Shown: positions 1 through 8,844 of the stretch, in pieces
Position numbering within the stretch: the first letter of the stretch is position 1
Layout of the letters: each line of letters opens with the position of its first letter
Assembly (NCBI RefSeq): GCF_005116455.1
Contig: NZ_SWBP01000001.1
Coordinates: 806,001-870,000, forward strand
Length of the DNA stretch: 64,000 nucleotides
Direction: 5' to 3'
Source: Pedobacter cryophilus
GTDB lineage: Bacteria > Bacteroidota > Bacteroidia > Sphingobacteriales > Sphingobacteriaceae
Notes under the pieces: model-generated
What the model was told of the DNA's origin: nothing
Databases searched by the model: none
What the model saw: the letters and a program-made list of their open reading frames with translations, nothing else
Program-made: the position numbers and the translations under genes

Positions 1-1
1 G

Positions 2-595
2 CATAAAGACCAGGATCTTCAAAATGTTGATTTTGTGGCTCTTCCGGGTGGTTTTTCTTACGGAGATTATTTACGTTCTGGCGCAATTGCAAGGTTTTCG
101 CCAATTATGCAAGAGGTAATTTCTTTTGCAAATAAAGGCGGTTATGTTTTAGGCGTTTGTAATGGTTTCCAAATTCTTACCGAAGCTGGTTTATTGCCAG
201 GAGGTTTATTGCATAATGCCAGCAGAAAATTTATTTGCAAAAATGTTCATATCAAAGCAAGCACTCAAAATAGTTTAATCACCAGTAAAATTGATACTAA
301 TAAAGCATTAAAAATTCCTATTGCACATGGCGAAGGTAATTTTTACGCTCACGCTGATGATTTAAAAAAACTGAATGATAACGACCAGATATTGTTTAGA
401 TATTGTGACGAGCAAGGAAACGTTACGCCAGAGGCAAACCCAAACGGATCTATAGAAAACATTGCAGGTGTTTGTAATATTGGAAGAAACGTTTTTGGAA
501 TGATGCCTCATCCAGAAAGAGCTGCCGACCCAATTTTAGGGAATGAAGATGGTTTAGTTTTGTTTGAATCTATTTTATCATTGATAAAAGCTTAA
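2..595 (+). CDS. purQ: Phosphoribosylformylglycinamidine synthase, glutaminase subunit PurQ (5-prime partial)
   Basis: This is the glutamine amidotransferase subunit of FGAM synthase, which supplies ammonia for the fourth step of de novo purine synthesis. The reading frame is open from base 2, so the start lies upstream of the window and roughly the first 30-40 residues are missing. GGFSYGDYLRSGAIARFSP and the nucleophile motif GVCNGFQIL (catalytic Cys) identify a class I amidotransferase. PIAHGEGNFYA and FGMMPHPERA (catalytic His and Glu) complete the triad region. The stop codon abuts the ATG of coaX, so the two are probably co-transcribed. The GTG at base 35 is only an internal Val codon and not the real start. 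Identification is secure; only the N-terminus is unseen. Confidence 0.95.
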   Translation, partial: HKDQDLQNVDFVALPGGFSYGDYLRSGAIARFSPIMQEVISFANKGGYVLGVCNGFQILTEAGLLPGGLLHNASRKFICKNVHIKASTQNSLITSKIDTNKALKIPIAHGEGNFYAHADDLKKLNDNDQILFRYCDEQGNVTPEANPNGSIENIAGVCNIGRNVFGMMPHPERAADPILGNEDGLVLFESILSLIKA

Positions 596-1345
596 ATGAC
601 CAATTTAGTGGTTGATATTGGCAATTCTTTCACAAAAATTGCAGTTTTTGATCAGGATCATATCGTTTTTTCTGATCATTTATCAACACTAGAAAAGGTA
701 AAACTTCATCAAATAAAAGAAGACTTTAAGGTTAGCAATCTTATTATTTCATCAGTAAAAAAAGAGATTGCTTTTGATGAAGCAGATTTAAAAAAGCATT
801 TCAACTACATCCGGTTTGATCATTTTACACCAACGCCAGTTAAAAACAAATACAAAAGTCTCGAGACTTTAGGTTTAGACAGGCTGGCCGCTGTAATTGG
901 AGCAAAACATATTTTTCCGGCGCAACAGGTATTAGTCATAGATGCAGGCACTTGTATTACGTATGATACTATTAATGATGCCGGAGAATATAATGGAGGA
1001 AGCATTTCGCCGGGTATAAAAATGAGATTTGAAGCCATGCATCATTTTACATCAAAACTACCTTTAGTAAATTTTGATCAGAATTTTGATAAAGCTTATG
1101 GCGATAATAGCAAAGACGCTATGCTTTCGGGTGCTATAAATGGCGTATTGTTTGAAGTTGAAGGTTTTATTCATCAACAATTAAAGAAACATCCCCAATC
1201 AAAAATTATACTTTGTGGTGGTGATTCAGCGTTTTTTGATTCCAGATTTAAAAGTAGCATCTTTGCCCACCTAATTTTGCATGAACCAAATTTGGTTCTT
1301 ATTGGTTTAAACACCGTTTTTAATTATCAGCATGATCATAAATAA
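596..1345 (+). CDS. coaX: Type III pantothenate kinase CoaX
   Basis: Phosphorylates pantothenate in the first step of coenzyme A synthesis, in the cytoplasm. The 249 residues match the usual size. The N-terminal LVVDIGNSFTKIAVF is the ASKHA phosphate-binding loop with the catalytic Asp. LGLDRLAA, VIDAGTCITYD and GGSISPGIKMR are the family's substrate and phosphate motifs, and ILCGGDS is the late adenosine-site glycine motif. The ATG follows the purQ stop with no gap. The last 14 bases overlap the next gene, suggesting translational coupling. Type III enzymes are typically insensitive to feedback by CoA (family knowledge). Confidence 0.95.
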   Translation: MTNLVVDIGNSFTKIAVFDQDHIVFSDHLSTLEKVKLHQIKEDFKVSNLIISSVKKEIAFDEADLKKHFNYIRFDHFTPTPVKNKYKSLETLGLDRLAAVIGAKHIFPAQQVLVIDAGTCITYDTINDAGEYNGGSISPGIKMRFEAMHHFTSKLPLVNFDQNFDKAYGDNSKDAMLSGAINGVLFEVEGFIHQQLKKHPQSKIILCGGDSAFFDSRFKSSIFAHLILHEPNLVLIGLNTVFNYQHDHK

Positions 1346-2642
1346 GAAATATATACTGGCATTTTCATCTTTAGTGATGCTGGTTTCTATCGCCAACGCA
1401 CAATCTACTACCAATTCTCCTTATTCTAAATTTGGCGTTGGGAATATAAGAGGAAGCTATTTACCACAAAATAGAGCCATGGGGAATTTGGCTTTTGGTA
1501 TTAGCAGCATGGGCGCTTACAACAATATTAATGTTTCTAACCCGGCTTCTTACTCCCAAATTAGATTAACAACCTTTGATGTTGGCGCTTATACTAACTT
1601 ACAAAGTTTAAAAAAAGGTAGTATTTCAGAAAAAAACTTTAATGCAGCTTTAGATCATTTTATGCTTGCGGTACCGGTTACTAAAAAATCTGCGGTAAGC
1701 TTTGGTTTATTACCTTATAGTAATTTAGGGTATCAGTTTACAAACAATGGTTTGGTTGATACATTTTCTGTAGAACAAATTTATGGCGGCGAAGGCGGTT
1801 TGTCTAAAGCTTATTTAGGTTACGGACTTGCTTTAGGAAAGAATTTAAGTATTGGTGTAAACATGAGTTATATTTTTGGTAACCTAAAAGAAACCAGATC
1901 AACCGAGTTTTCAAAATATAATGGTTTCTTAAATACTAGAACAGAAAATAACAATAGTGTTGGAGGCTTAAATTTTGATTTTGGGGCTCAATATATTGCG
2001 GCAATTAACAAAACCACAAAATTAACTATTGGCTATACCGGAGGTGTAAAAACACAATTAAATACTATAAACACGGTTTTATCTACCAGATATACAAAAA
2101 CAATTCCTGATTTAACCGAGCCAGATAATTTTGAAGAGAACAGGGCGGATACTACTTTATTTAGAGACGAGGTAGCCGGAAATTTAATATTACCATCAAA
2201 CCATAACTTTGGCTTTAGCATAGAAAAACTAAATAAATGGTTAATAGGTGCTGATATTAGATTAGCCAATTGGTCTCAGTTTTCTAATAACGGGGCAAAT
2301 CAAAATTTGAATAATACTTTTGGATTTTCGGTAGGCGGACAAATTACTCCTAATATTAATGCAGTAACTAATTATTTTAAACTGATTGATTATCGTTTAG
2401 GCTTAAATTATGATAAGACTTATGTAAATATCAACAACCAAGATATAGACGTAAAATCTTTAAATTTTGGAATGGGCTTTCCTTTGGTATCTAGCAGAAG
2501 CGCTTTCTATAAATTTAATTTCACTACAGAAATTGGTAATAGAGGAACACTTAAAAGTAATTTGGTAAAAGAAAACTTCATTAATTTTTACTTAGGGTTT
2601 ACCATTAACGATAGATGGTTTCAAAAGTATAAATACGATTAA
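1332..2642 (+). CDS. Outer membrane beta-barrel protein, unnamed Bacteroidota family
   Basis: A 436-residue protein with a clear signal peptide (hydrophobic core AFSSLVMLVSIANAQ, cleavage probably after NAQ). After it come many alternating, Gly/Asn/aromatic-rich segments typical of beta-strands, such as YGLALGKNLSIGVNMSY. YSKFGVGNIRGSYLPQNRAMG and NPASYSQI resemble N-termini of FadL-like Bacteroidota barrels. It starts inside the end of coaX (14-base overlap) and ends 5 bases before lptC, so it sits in a tightly packed operon. Placement next to an LPS-export gene fits an envelope role, but no substrate can be read from the sequence. Confidence 0.75.
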   Translation: MIINKKYILAFSSLVMLVSIANAQSTTNSPYSKFGVGNIRGSYLPQNRAMGNLAFGISSMGAYNNINVSNPASYSQIRLTTFDVGAYTNLQSLKKGSISEKNFNAALDHFMLAVPVTKKSAVSFGLLPYSNLGYQFTNNGLVDTFSVEQIYGGEGGLSKAYLGYGLALGKNLSIGVNMSYIFGNLKETRSTEFSKYNGFLNTRTENNNSVGGLNFDFGAQYIAAINKTTKLTIGYTGGVKTQLNTINTVLSTRYTKTIPDLTEPDNFEENRADTTLFRDEVAGNLILPSNHNFGFSIEKLNKWLIGADIRLANWSQFSNNGANQNLNNTFGFSVGGQITPNINAVTNYFKLIDYRLGLNYDKTYVNINNQDIDVKSLNFGMGFPLVSSRSAFYKFNFTTEIGNRGTLKSNLVKENFINFYLGFTINDRWFQKYKYD

Positions 2643-2647
2643 TTTTC

Positions 2648-3217
2648 ATGCTTAAATCTGCCGCCTATATTGCATCTCTAATTTTCATTCTTGCTGTTTT
2701 CACCGCTTGTGAAAACGATTTAAGCAAGGTTAAAGCAATAGAGTTAAAGCAAAAAGGAGAGGTAGAAATTACCAAACAAGCTGAGATTATTTACAGCGAC
2801 TCTGCCAAGGTAAAAGCGAGGTTAAAAACGCCCATCTTATATAACCACAAAACCACCAACCCTTACTACGAAATGCCAAAGGGAATTGAGGTGGTGTTTT
2901 TTGATGAAAATTTAAAGCAAACCAGTAAGGTAACTTCTGATTATGCGATTAGAAAAGAGAATCAAAAAATTGTAGAATTACAAAGAAACGTAGTTGCAGT
3001 AAATGCCGAAGGAAGAACGTTTAGATCTGAAGAGTTAATTTGGGACGAAAACCTTAAAAGATTTTATTCTAATAAAGTAGTTACCATTATTACAGACAAA
3101 GCCACCATATCTGGAACTAGTTTTTGGGCTACCGAAGATTTTAGTTACTATGAAATTAAACAAGGCGCTGGCCCTATTCAGTTTAATGGAGATATGGGAC
3201 TTACTCCTCAAAACTAA
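2648..3217 (+). CDS. lptC: LPS export ABC transporter periplasmic protein LptC
   Basis: LptC links the inner-membrane LptBFG transporter to the periplasmic LptA bridge in lipopolysaccharide export. The 189-residue product has an N-terminal lipoprotein-type signal (LIFILAVFTACEN, lipid Cys in TAC) rather than the plain anchor of E. coli LptC, as is common in Bacteroidota. The body has the family's pattern of beta-jellyroll strands: EIIYSDSAKVKARLKTP, GIEVVFFDENLKQTSKVTSD and the later EELIWDENLKRFYSNK. It is the last gene of the purQ-coaX-OMP-lptC run, 5 bases after its neighbour. The family is confident; the N-terminal anchoring mode is inferred. Confidence 0.88.
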   Translation: MLKSAAYIASLIFILAVFTACENDLSKVKAIELKQKGEVEITKQAEIIYSDSAKVKARLKTPILYNHKTTNPYYEMPKGIEVVFFDENLKQTSKVTSDYAIRKENQKIVELQRNVVAVNAEGRTFRSEELIWDENLKRFYSNKVVTIITDKATISGTSFWATEDFSYYEIKQGAGPIQFNGDMGLTPQN

Positions 3218-3225
3218 TTTTCAAA

Positions 3226-4356
3226 TCAAACCTTAATGATGATGTTTTTACGATACATCATCCATAAAATAAACCACCAAATCAAAATAAAAGTAATTGC
3301 TCCCGCTAAAGAAGCATTGTAAGGAGAAAAGTTGGGCGTATAAAAAGTTTCGTAAAGCCAAACTTTAGCTCCTACTTCTGTCCCGTTTAAATCTAACTTT
3401 ATTAAGCTTAAAATTCTTGGGATTAAACCCGAAGCAAAAAATACGGTAATGGCATTTACACCATAAACCACAAATGGAGAAGTAAATTTTGTATAGCCTT
3501 TTACATCTATTAACCAATAGCACAAAGCCAAACCAATAGCAGCCAAACCACCAGCATACATCACATAAGAACTGGTCCAAAGAGATTTATTGATTGGGAA
3601 AGTTAAATCCCAAATTAAACCTATTATTACCGCTAGGGTTCCTAACGTAAATATCCAGGCAATTTTATCGGCTTCAGCCTGATCTTTTTTCTTCAATATG
3701 CCGCCAATCATCAATCCAAATAAACCAGTTCCTATAGCTGGTAGTGTACTCAAAATTCCTTCGGGGTCCCAAGTTTTAGATTGTTTCCAGGTGTGATTTT
3801 CGGTCAATATTAACCTATCTAACCAAGCGCCTAAATTTGTTTCTTTCTCTAGGTTGGCGTAACCAATATCTGGCACAGGAATTAAAGTCATGATAGCCCA
3901 GTAGCCCACTAATATTCCAAAAAACCACTTCCAATAAGCTTTTGGGTTAATTTTTATAAAAATTACAGCACAAAAAAAGTAAACAATTGCAATTCTTTGT
4001 AAAACACCCAATATCCTCACGGTAGTAAAATCAAAGAAAGGAAACAACGATAAAAATAAACCTAAACCAAAAAGAACAGCCGATCTTTTAAGTGCACTAA
4101 GAATAAGTTGTTGATGATTTTCTGAATGCTCTTTTTTAGAACTTAAAGCAAATACAATAGATACGCCAACAATAAATAAAAAGAAAGGAAAAATAAGATC
4201 TGTAGGAGTACAACCATTCCACGCTGCATGTTCTAAAGGAGCGTAAATATGCCCCCAATCACCAGGGTTGTTTACTAAAATCATGGCGGCAACCGTAATT
4301 CCTCTAAATACATCAAGAGAACGCAATCTGTGTTTTAGGTTTGGTGTTTGGGTCAT
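3226..4356 (-). CDS. NagX-like membrane acetyltransferase (HGSNAT/DUF5009 family)
   Basis: A multi-pass inner membrane protein of the heparan-alpha-glucosaminide N-acetyltransferase-like family; bacterial NagX genes lie in amino-sugar loci. The N-terminal RLRSLDVFRGITVAAMILVN and the following NNPGDWGHIYAPLEHAAWNG are signature segments. TPTDLIFPFFLFIVG follows, and about ten hydrophobic segments run to the C-terminus. The start chosen is the ATG at 4356 (MTQTPNLKHRLRSL); an in-frame ATG 11 codons upstream at 4389 would add residues without family likeness. It ends 8 bases from the lptC stop (convergent). Its neighbour on the same strand is a NagB fusion, which supports a part in amino-sugar use or modification. 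The exact acceptor sugar is unknown. Confidence 0.82.
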   Translation of the reverse strand: MTQTPNLKHRLRSLDVFRGITVAAMILVNNPGDWGHIYAPLEHAAWNGCTPTDLIFPFFLFIVGVSIVFALSSKKEHSENHQQLILSALKRSAVLFGLGLFLSLFPFFDFTTVRILGVLQRIAIVYFFCAVIFIKINPKAYWKWFFGILVGYWAIMTLIPVPDIGYANLEKETNLGAWLDRLILTENHTWKQSKTWDPEGILSTLPAIGTGLFGLMIGGILKKKDQAEADKIAWIFTLGTLAVIIGLIWDLTFPINKSLWTSSYVMYAGGLAAIGLALCYWLIDVKGYTKFTSPFVVYGVNAITVFFASGLIPRILSLIKLDLNGTEVGAKVWLYETFYTPNFSPYNASLAGAITFILIWWFILWMMYRKNIIIKV

Positions 4357-4446
4357 GATTTTTGATTTGCTAAAACAATATATGAACAAGCTTTAATTAT
4401 TTGTGTATGAAATGTGTTTTTAAAACGCTCAAATTATTGAAATAAA

Positions 4447-4476
4447 AAAGCCGCAGCAATAACCGCGACTTTCTTC
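4447..4476 (-). terminator. Possible terminator or short hairpin after the NagB fusion
   Basis: The 134-bp gap between the NagB fusion stop (4490) and the NagX start contains AAGCCGCAGCAATAACCGCG-like sequence with a short imperfect GCGG/CCGC dyad followed, on the minus strand, by a T-rich run. The stem is weak, so partial read-through into the NagX-like gene is likely. Confidence 0.35.
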
Positions 4477-4489
4477 AATCAACCTAAAC

Positions 4490-6418
4490 CTATGAGTTGA
4501 ATTTCCATTTTACAAAAGCTTCCATAGCTTCATAATTTGCCAAACCTAATTCATCATACTGTTTGGCAGTATCTCTATTTCTTTCTTCGGCTCTCACCCA
4601 AAACTCTCTTGCATCATCTCCAGGAAAAACCGGACGATCTTTTTGAGATTGATGCTTAAAAATGGCATTTCGTTTTCTTTCTAATTCTTGCGGAGATAAA
4701 GGAACGGCCATTTCTATTTCATGTGTTTCCCATTCATGCCAAGCGCCTCTATAAAGCCAAACCCAACATTCTTTTGCCCATTTTTCGGTTTTTCTTAAAG
4801 TTTCTAAGGCTAATTTAACCGCTTCAAAACATACTTTATGTGTACCATGAGGATCTGCAAAATCGCCGGCTGCAAATATTTGATGAGGCTTTATTTTTTG
4901 TAATAAAGCGATCGTTACTTTTATATCATCTTCTGTAACCAAATTTTTTCTGCTCGATTTTCTTTTTTCGTAAAACGGCATATCCATAAAATGGATATGA
5001 TCGTCGTTTAAGCCACAGTATCTGGCGCCAGCAGTTGCTTCGCCCTTTCTAATTAAGCCTTTAATTAGTTTTAGCTCTTCAGGATCGTTCTGATTAGGAT
5101 TTTTATTGGCAATAAAATCCACCAATTTTTCATAAGTACTTTTTAGTTTTTGATAATCTTCAGACATCGCATCAGCAAGATCTAAAGCAAACTCTAGGTA
5201 TCTTAACGCATCATCATCCCAAACAGCGTTATTTCCTGAGGTTTGGTAAGCTACATGTACATCATGTCCTTGATCTACCAATCTAATGAATGTGCCACCC
5301 ATAGAAATCACATCATCATCTGGATGGGGAGAAAAAATCAAAGATTTTTTTATCGCTGGTTCTGCTCTTTCTGGTCTTTGACTGTCATCTGCATTGGGTT
5401 TACCGCCAGGCCAACCGGTAATTGTATGTTGTAAAAGGTTAAATATTTGAATATTGATATGATAAGCTGGCCCTTTTTCTAAAGCTAATTGCGCCATGCC
5501 GTTTGTATTATAGTCTTCCTCGGTTAATTTAAGAACGGGTTTTTTAGTATTTGCAGCTAACCAAATCACCGCTTTTTTAATCAGTTTATCGTTCCAAACA
5601 CAATCTTTAACCAACCAAGGGGTGTCAAAACGAGTAAGTAATGAAGCGGCATCTTCATCTAAAACAAATTCTACATTTTCTGAAAGTTGTAAATAAGTTG
5701 CAGGGACTTCGCCCGAGATTTCGCCTTCGACGGCTTTTTTAATAATGGCTGCTTTTTTACTGCCCCAAGCCATTAATATAATTTCTTTGGCTTTAAAAAT
5801 AGTACCCACACCCATGGTAATGGCTTTTAAAGGCACATTAGCTTTACCTCCAAAATCTTTAGCGGCATCTTTTTTGGTTAAATCATCTAAGGTAACTAAT
5901 CGTGTTCCCGAGTTTGGTGCAGAGCCTGGTTCATTAAAACCGATGTGCCCTGTTCTTCCAATTCCTAAAATTTGAAGATCCAAACCACCATAAGCGGTAA
6001 TCTTTTTTTCATAATTAACACAAAACTGCTGTACTTCTTCTTTTGATAAGGTACCATCGGGAATGTGAACGTTATCAAAATTAATATCTATATGATCAAA
6101 TAAATGATCTTTCATAAAATTAACATAGCTCTGCTCTGCCAATGGGTTCATCGGATAATATTCATCCAAATTAAAAGTCACCACATTTTTAAAGCTTAAA
6201 CCCTCTTCTTTATGAAGCCTAATTAATTCGGCATATACCCCAATTGGAGAAGCGCCGGTGGCTAAACCTAAAATGGTTTTTTCCATTTTATCGTTCTTTT
6301 CAAGAATAAGTGTCGCTATTCTTTTTGCTACTTTTTTGCAGGCTTCTTTTTCGTTTGCAAATACAGTTACAGGTAATTTTTCAAAACGAGTTTCTTCTAA
6401 AAGATTTAAGCGAGCCAT
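4490..6418 (-). CDS. nagB: Glucosamine-6-phosphate deaminase fused to a PIG-L/LmbE-type deacetylase domain
   Basis: A two-domain cytoplasmic protein of 642 residues. The first ~270 residues are NagB, which converts glucosamine-6-P to fructose-6-P and ammonia: GLATGASPIGVYAELIRLH, VVTFNLDEYYPM and GIGRTGHIGFNEPGS are the catalytic and phosphate motifs. From about residue 355 a PIG-L fold begins with FSPHPDDDVISMGGT (metal-binding HPDDD), followed later by FADPHGTHKVC, which supplies the further metal ligand. PIG-L enzymes remove N-acetyl groups from GlcNAc-type substrates, so the fusion could couple deacetylation to deamination. The long form is found in other Bacteroidota (family knowledge). 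It is divergent from anmK, with a 140-bp shared promoter region. Confidence 0.92.
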   Translation of the reverse strand: MARLNLLEETRFEKLPVTVFANEKEACKKVAKRIATLILEKNDKMEKTILGLATGASPIGVYAELIRLHKEEGLSFKNVVTFNLDEYYPMNPLAEQSYVNFMKDHLFDHIDINFDNVHIPDGTLSKEEVQQFCVNYEKKITAYGGLDLQILGIGRTGHIGFNEPGSAPNSGTRLVTLDDLTKKDAAKDFGGKANVPLKAITMGVGTIFKAKEIILMAWGSKKAAIIKKAVEGEISGEVPATYLQLSENVEFVLDEDAASLLTRFDTPWLVKDCVWNDKLIKKAVIWLAANTKKPVLKLTEEDYNTNGMAQLALEKGPAYHINIQIFNLLQHTITGWPGGKPNADDSQRPERAEPAIKKSLIFSPHPDDDVISMGGTFIRLVDQGHDVHVAYQTSGNNAVWDDDALRYLEFALDLADAMSEDYQKLKSTYEKLVDFIANKNPNQNDPEELKLIKGLIRKGEATAGARYCGLNDDHIHFMDMPFYEKRKSSRKNLVTEDDIKVTIALLQKIKPHQIFAAGDFADPHGTHKVCFEAVKLALETLRKTEKWAKECWVWLYRGAWHEWETHEIEMAVPLSPQELERKRNAIFKHQSQKDRPVFPGDDAREFWVRAEERNRDTAKQYDELGLANYEAMEAFVKWKFNS

Positions 6419-6494
6419 AATGTGGTTATTTATTCAAAGATAATATTCAAATGTAAATTTTGCAGGGTTTAAATATTAATTTTTGTTTTTGCGT

Positions 6495-6505
6495 TTTATT
6501 GCATT
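6495..6505. promoter_or_regulatory. Candidate operator half-site for the DeoR-type repressor
   Basis: TTTATTGCATT lies in the divergent nagB-anmK promoter gap. The same 11 bases form half of a perfect palindrome at 8583-8600, upstream of the DeoR-type regulator and SusC. The shared word suggests one regulator acts at both places; this is inference from sequence identity in AT-rich DNA. Confidence 0.4.
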
Positions 6506-6558
6506 TTTTATAAATCTATAAACAGATTGTATATCTTGTATTCATTAAAGGCAAAAGT

Positions 6559-7746
6559 ATGAATCGGTCAATATTAAAGTTAAATGAAATAGCAGTTAAA
6601 AAAGAAAGGCTGATTATTGGTTTAATGTCTGGTACTTCCTTAGATGGTTTAGACATCGCTTTAATTAAAATAAAGGGGTTTGGAAAGCATACTTTTATTA
6701 CCCTTTTAGCCTACGAAACAGTTTCCTATGGCGAGGAAATAAAAAAAGCTATTAAAAGTATTTGCTTTGTGAAAGCTGTTGATTTAGAAAGGGTTTGCTT
6801 GTTGAATAAGGAAATTGCTACACTCCATGCTGAACTTATTAATGCCTTTTTATTAAAACACCAATATAAAGCTGCCGACATTGATTTAATTGCCAGCCAT
6901 GGGCAAACTATTTACCATGCGCCAGCAAGATTGAGGGAGCCGGATCAAATAGGAAATGCAACTTTTCAAATAGGTGATGGAGATCAAATTGCAGTGAAAA
7001 CCGGTATCATTACCTTGAGTGATTTTAGGCAAAAAAACGTTGCTCAAGGAGAAGAAGGAGCTCCTCTAGCATTATATGGTGACTACTTATTATTTAATAA
7101 CATTGCAGAAAACCGCATTTTATTAAATATTGGAGGAATTGCAAATTTTACAGTTTTAGCAAAAGGCTCAAATTTCATAGATATTATAAGTACAGATGTA
7201 GGCCCCGGAAACACCATCATGGATCAGTTTGTACAAGCAAATTTTGAAAATAAATTTTTTGATGACGATGCACAGATTGCCTCAAAGGGAGTATTCAATC
7301 AAAGTTTAGTTAATGAGTTAATGAAGCACCCGTTTTTTGAACAGGATTTTCCAAAAACTACAGGACCAGAGCTGTTTAACTTATTGTATTTAAAAAACGC
7401 GATGGCAACCTTAGGATTGACAGCACTAACCTTAGAAGATAGTTTGGCTACCCTAAACAGGTTTACAGCTTTGTGCATTGCTAACGGAGTGAAAAAATAT
7501 TTCTCAGAAAACCACCAGCCAGTTGTTTATTTAAGTGGTGGCGGTGCGCATAATCCTTTATTGGTTAAGAATTTAGAAGAATTGATTCCTTTTGCAGTTT
7601 TTAAAGATACCTCCGCTTTAGGCATTAATCCCGATGCAAAAGAAGCCATATTGTTTGCGCTATTGGCTAATGAAACCGTTGCCGGTGATTATGCTGTTTT
7701 TAGTGAAGAAACCAAAAGTATGGGTAAAGTAAGCTTTCCTAATTAA
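6559..7746 (+). CDS. anmK: Anhydro-N-acetylmuramic acid kinase AnmK
   Basis: Cleaves the 1,6-anhydro bond and phosphorylates anhydro-MurNAc from recycled peptidoglycan, giving MurNAc-6-P. The 395 residues begin with a ~17-residue extension and then the family signature IIGLMSGTSLDGLDIALI. SHGQTIYHAP, TFQIGDGDQIAVKTGI, NIGGIANFT, DVGPGNTIMDQ and YLSGGGAHNPLL are the ASKHA nucleotide and sugar motifs, all intact. It is divergent from the NagB fusion and convergent with the DeoR-type regulator, overlapping it by 4 bases at the stop codons. The grouping with amino-sugar genes fits its product feeding the GlcN-6-P pool. Confidence 0.95.
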   Translation: MNRSILKLNEIAVKKERLIIGLMSGTSLDGLDIALIKIKGFGKHTFITLLAYETVSYGEEIKKAIKSICFVKAVDLERVCLLNKEIATLHAELINAFLLKHQYKAADIDLIASHGQTIYHAPARLREPDQIGNATFQIGDGDQIAVKTGIITLSDFRQKNVAQGEEGAPLALYGDYLLFNNIAENRILLNIGGIANFTVLAKGSNFIDIISTDVGPGNTIMDQFVQANFENKFFDDDAQIASKGVFNQSLVNELMKHPFFEQDFPKTTGPELFNLLYLKNAMATLGLTALTLEDSLATLNRFTALCIANGVKKYFSENHQPVVYLSGGGAHNPLLVKNLEELIPFAVFKDTSALGINPDAKEAILFALLANETVAGDYAVFSEETKSMGKVSFPN

Positions 7747-8495
7747 AGAATTTGAATGTTAAATTCATTAAAAGCAATAAGGTTTGGGTGGTTTGGCGAT
7801 AATTCTGTTATAAAATGAGTGACTTGGTTTAAGCTGCAAACTTTCATTTTTTGTACGGAATTTAGCTTTTCAGCGATACTTAAAATCACCACTTTTGCAG
7901 ATGATTTAAGCATGGCTTTTTTTACTTGCACCACTTCCCAATCAGAATCTGTAATGCCTTCTTTGGTATCAATGCCATTTGCGCCTAAAAAACATAAATC
8001 AACTTTAATTTCTGATAAATCATTCACTACGCTTGCGCCGATATTTATTTGAGCATTTTTTGACAATTGACCGCCAATAAGTATCACCGTTAATTTGGCA
8101 TGTTCTGCAAGTTCTAAAGCTACTAAAGGGCTAATGGTAAAAAAAGTGGCCTCTAAATCTGTGGGAATCAATTTAGCAAGTTCTATCATGGTGGTGCCAC
8201 CACCAGTAAGCACTACCATTCCTTCTTTTATTAGGCTAATTGCTTTTAAAGCTACCTCGCGTTTGGCGTCTTGAGCGTAAACTTCATTTTGATGAAAAGG
8301 GAAATGGAATGATTTAGAAAGTGCACCTCCATGAACTTTTAAAAGCTTTTCAGCTTCGGCCAGTTCATTCAAATCTCTTCTAACGGTATCTTCAGAAACG
8401 TTTAGCAGCTGACTTAAATCTGAAGATAAAACCTTGTTATGCAGATTAATCTGCTTCATAATAAAAGAATGTCTTTCCTTTTTTAACATTATCAA
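7743..8495 (-). CDS. DeoR/GlpR-family transcriptional repressor
   Basis: A 250-residue sugar-phosphate-responsive repressor. The N-terminal winged helix (residues ~3-57) has the DeoR pattern: LSSDLSQLLNVSEDTVRRDLNELAE followed by KLLKVHGGA. The C-terminal domain (from about 75) is the isomerase-like effector domain, with LTGGGTTMIELAKLI as its phosphate-binding loop and FLGANGID, IGGQLS typical of the family. Start is ATG 8495 or the ATG two codons later (8489). The gene faces susC across a 349-bp gap and overlaps anmK by 4 bases. The context suggests it controls nagB, anmK and the SusCD genes in response to an amino-sugar phosphate; that effector is inferred. Confidence 0.9.
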   Translation of the reverse strand: MIMLKKERHSFIMKQINLHNKVLSSDLSQLLNVSEDTVRRDLNELAEAEKLLKVHGGALSKSFHFPFHQNEVYAQDAKREVALKAISLIKEGMVVLTGGGTTMIELAKLIPTDLEATFFTISPLVALELAEHAKLTVILIGGQLSKNAQINIGASVVNDLSEIKVDLCFLGANGIDTKEGITDSDWEVVQVKKAMLKSSAKVVILSIAEKLNSVQKMKVCSLNQVTHFITELSPNHPNLIAFNEFNIQIL

Positions 8496-8844
8496 TTTTT
8501 TTCAAATATAATTTATTGAAATTAATTAAAACAAATCCTTAATCGTATTTAAAGCATGTTTATGCGGATTAACCACTTTAAAAATGCAATTTATTGCATT
8601 AATTAAGGTAGGGTTTATGGTATAAATATATACAAAATCAGATGTGGTTTTATATATAATAATTTTTAAATTACTGTAAACAAGCGTCTTAATTTTTTAG
8701 ATAGTGTGTGCAATACACTTATAATAATTTGTTTTTTTGTTAAATATATTTGCGTTTTTGTGCAATTATTTGAATCTTTATGAGATTATTTCTATTAAAT
8801 ACTGCATTTTTTATTAATTAATTGTTAACCTCAAATATTCAGAT
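8496..8844. promoter_or_regulatory. Divergent regulatory region between the DeoR-type gene and susC
   Basis: This 349-bp AT-rich gap has no credible ORF. It holds a perfect palindrome at 8583-8600, an AGTGT-ACACT dyad with a TGCAAT core at 8703-8719, a TATATTTG word at 8745-8752 fitting the Bacteroidota -7 consensus TAnnTTTG, and another TGCAAT at 8760-8766. No TTTG stands at the ideal -33 distance. The susC leader would be about 85 bases. Confidence 0.5.
8583..8600. promoter_or_regulatory. Perfect 8-bp inverted repeat, candidate DeoR-type operator
   Basis: AATGCAAT-TT-ATTGCATT is an exact dyad with a 2-base centre, about 90 bases upstream of the repressor's own start. The right half continues the word TTTATTGCATT, also present at 6495-6505 between nagB and anmK. 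Autoregulation plus control of the amino-sugar genes is the simplest reading. Confidence 0.5.
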
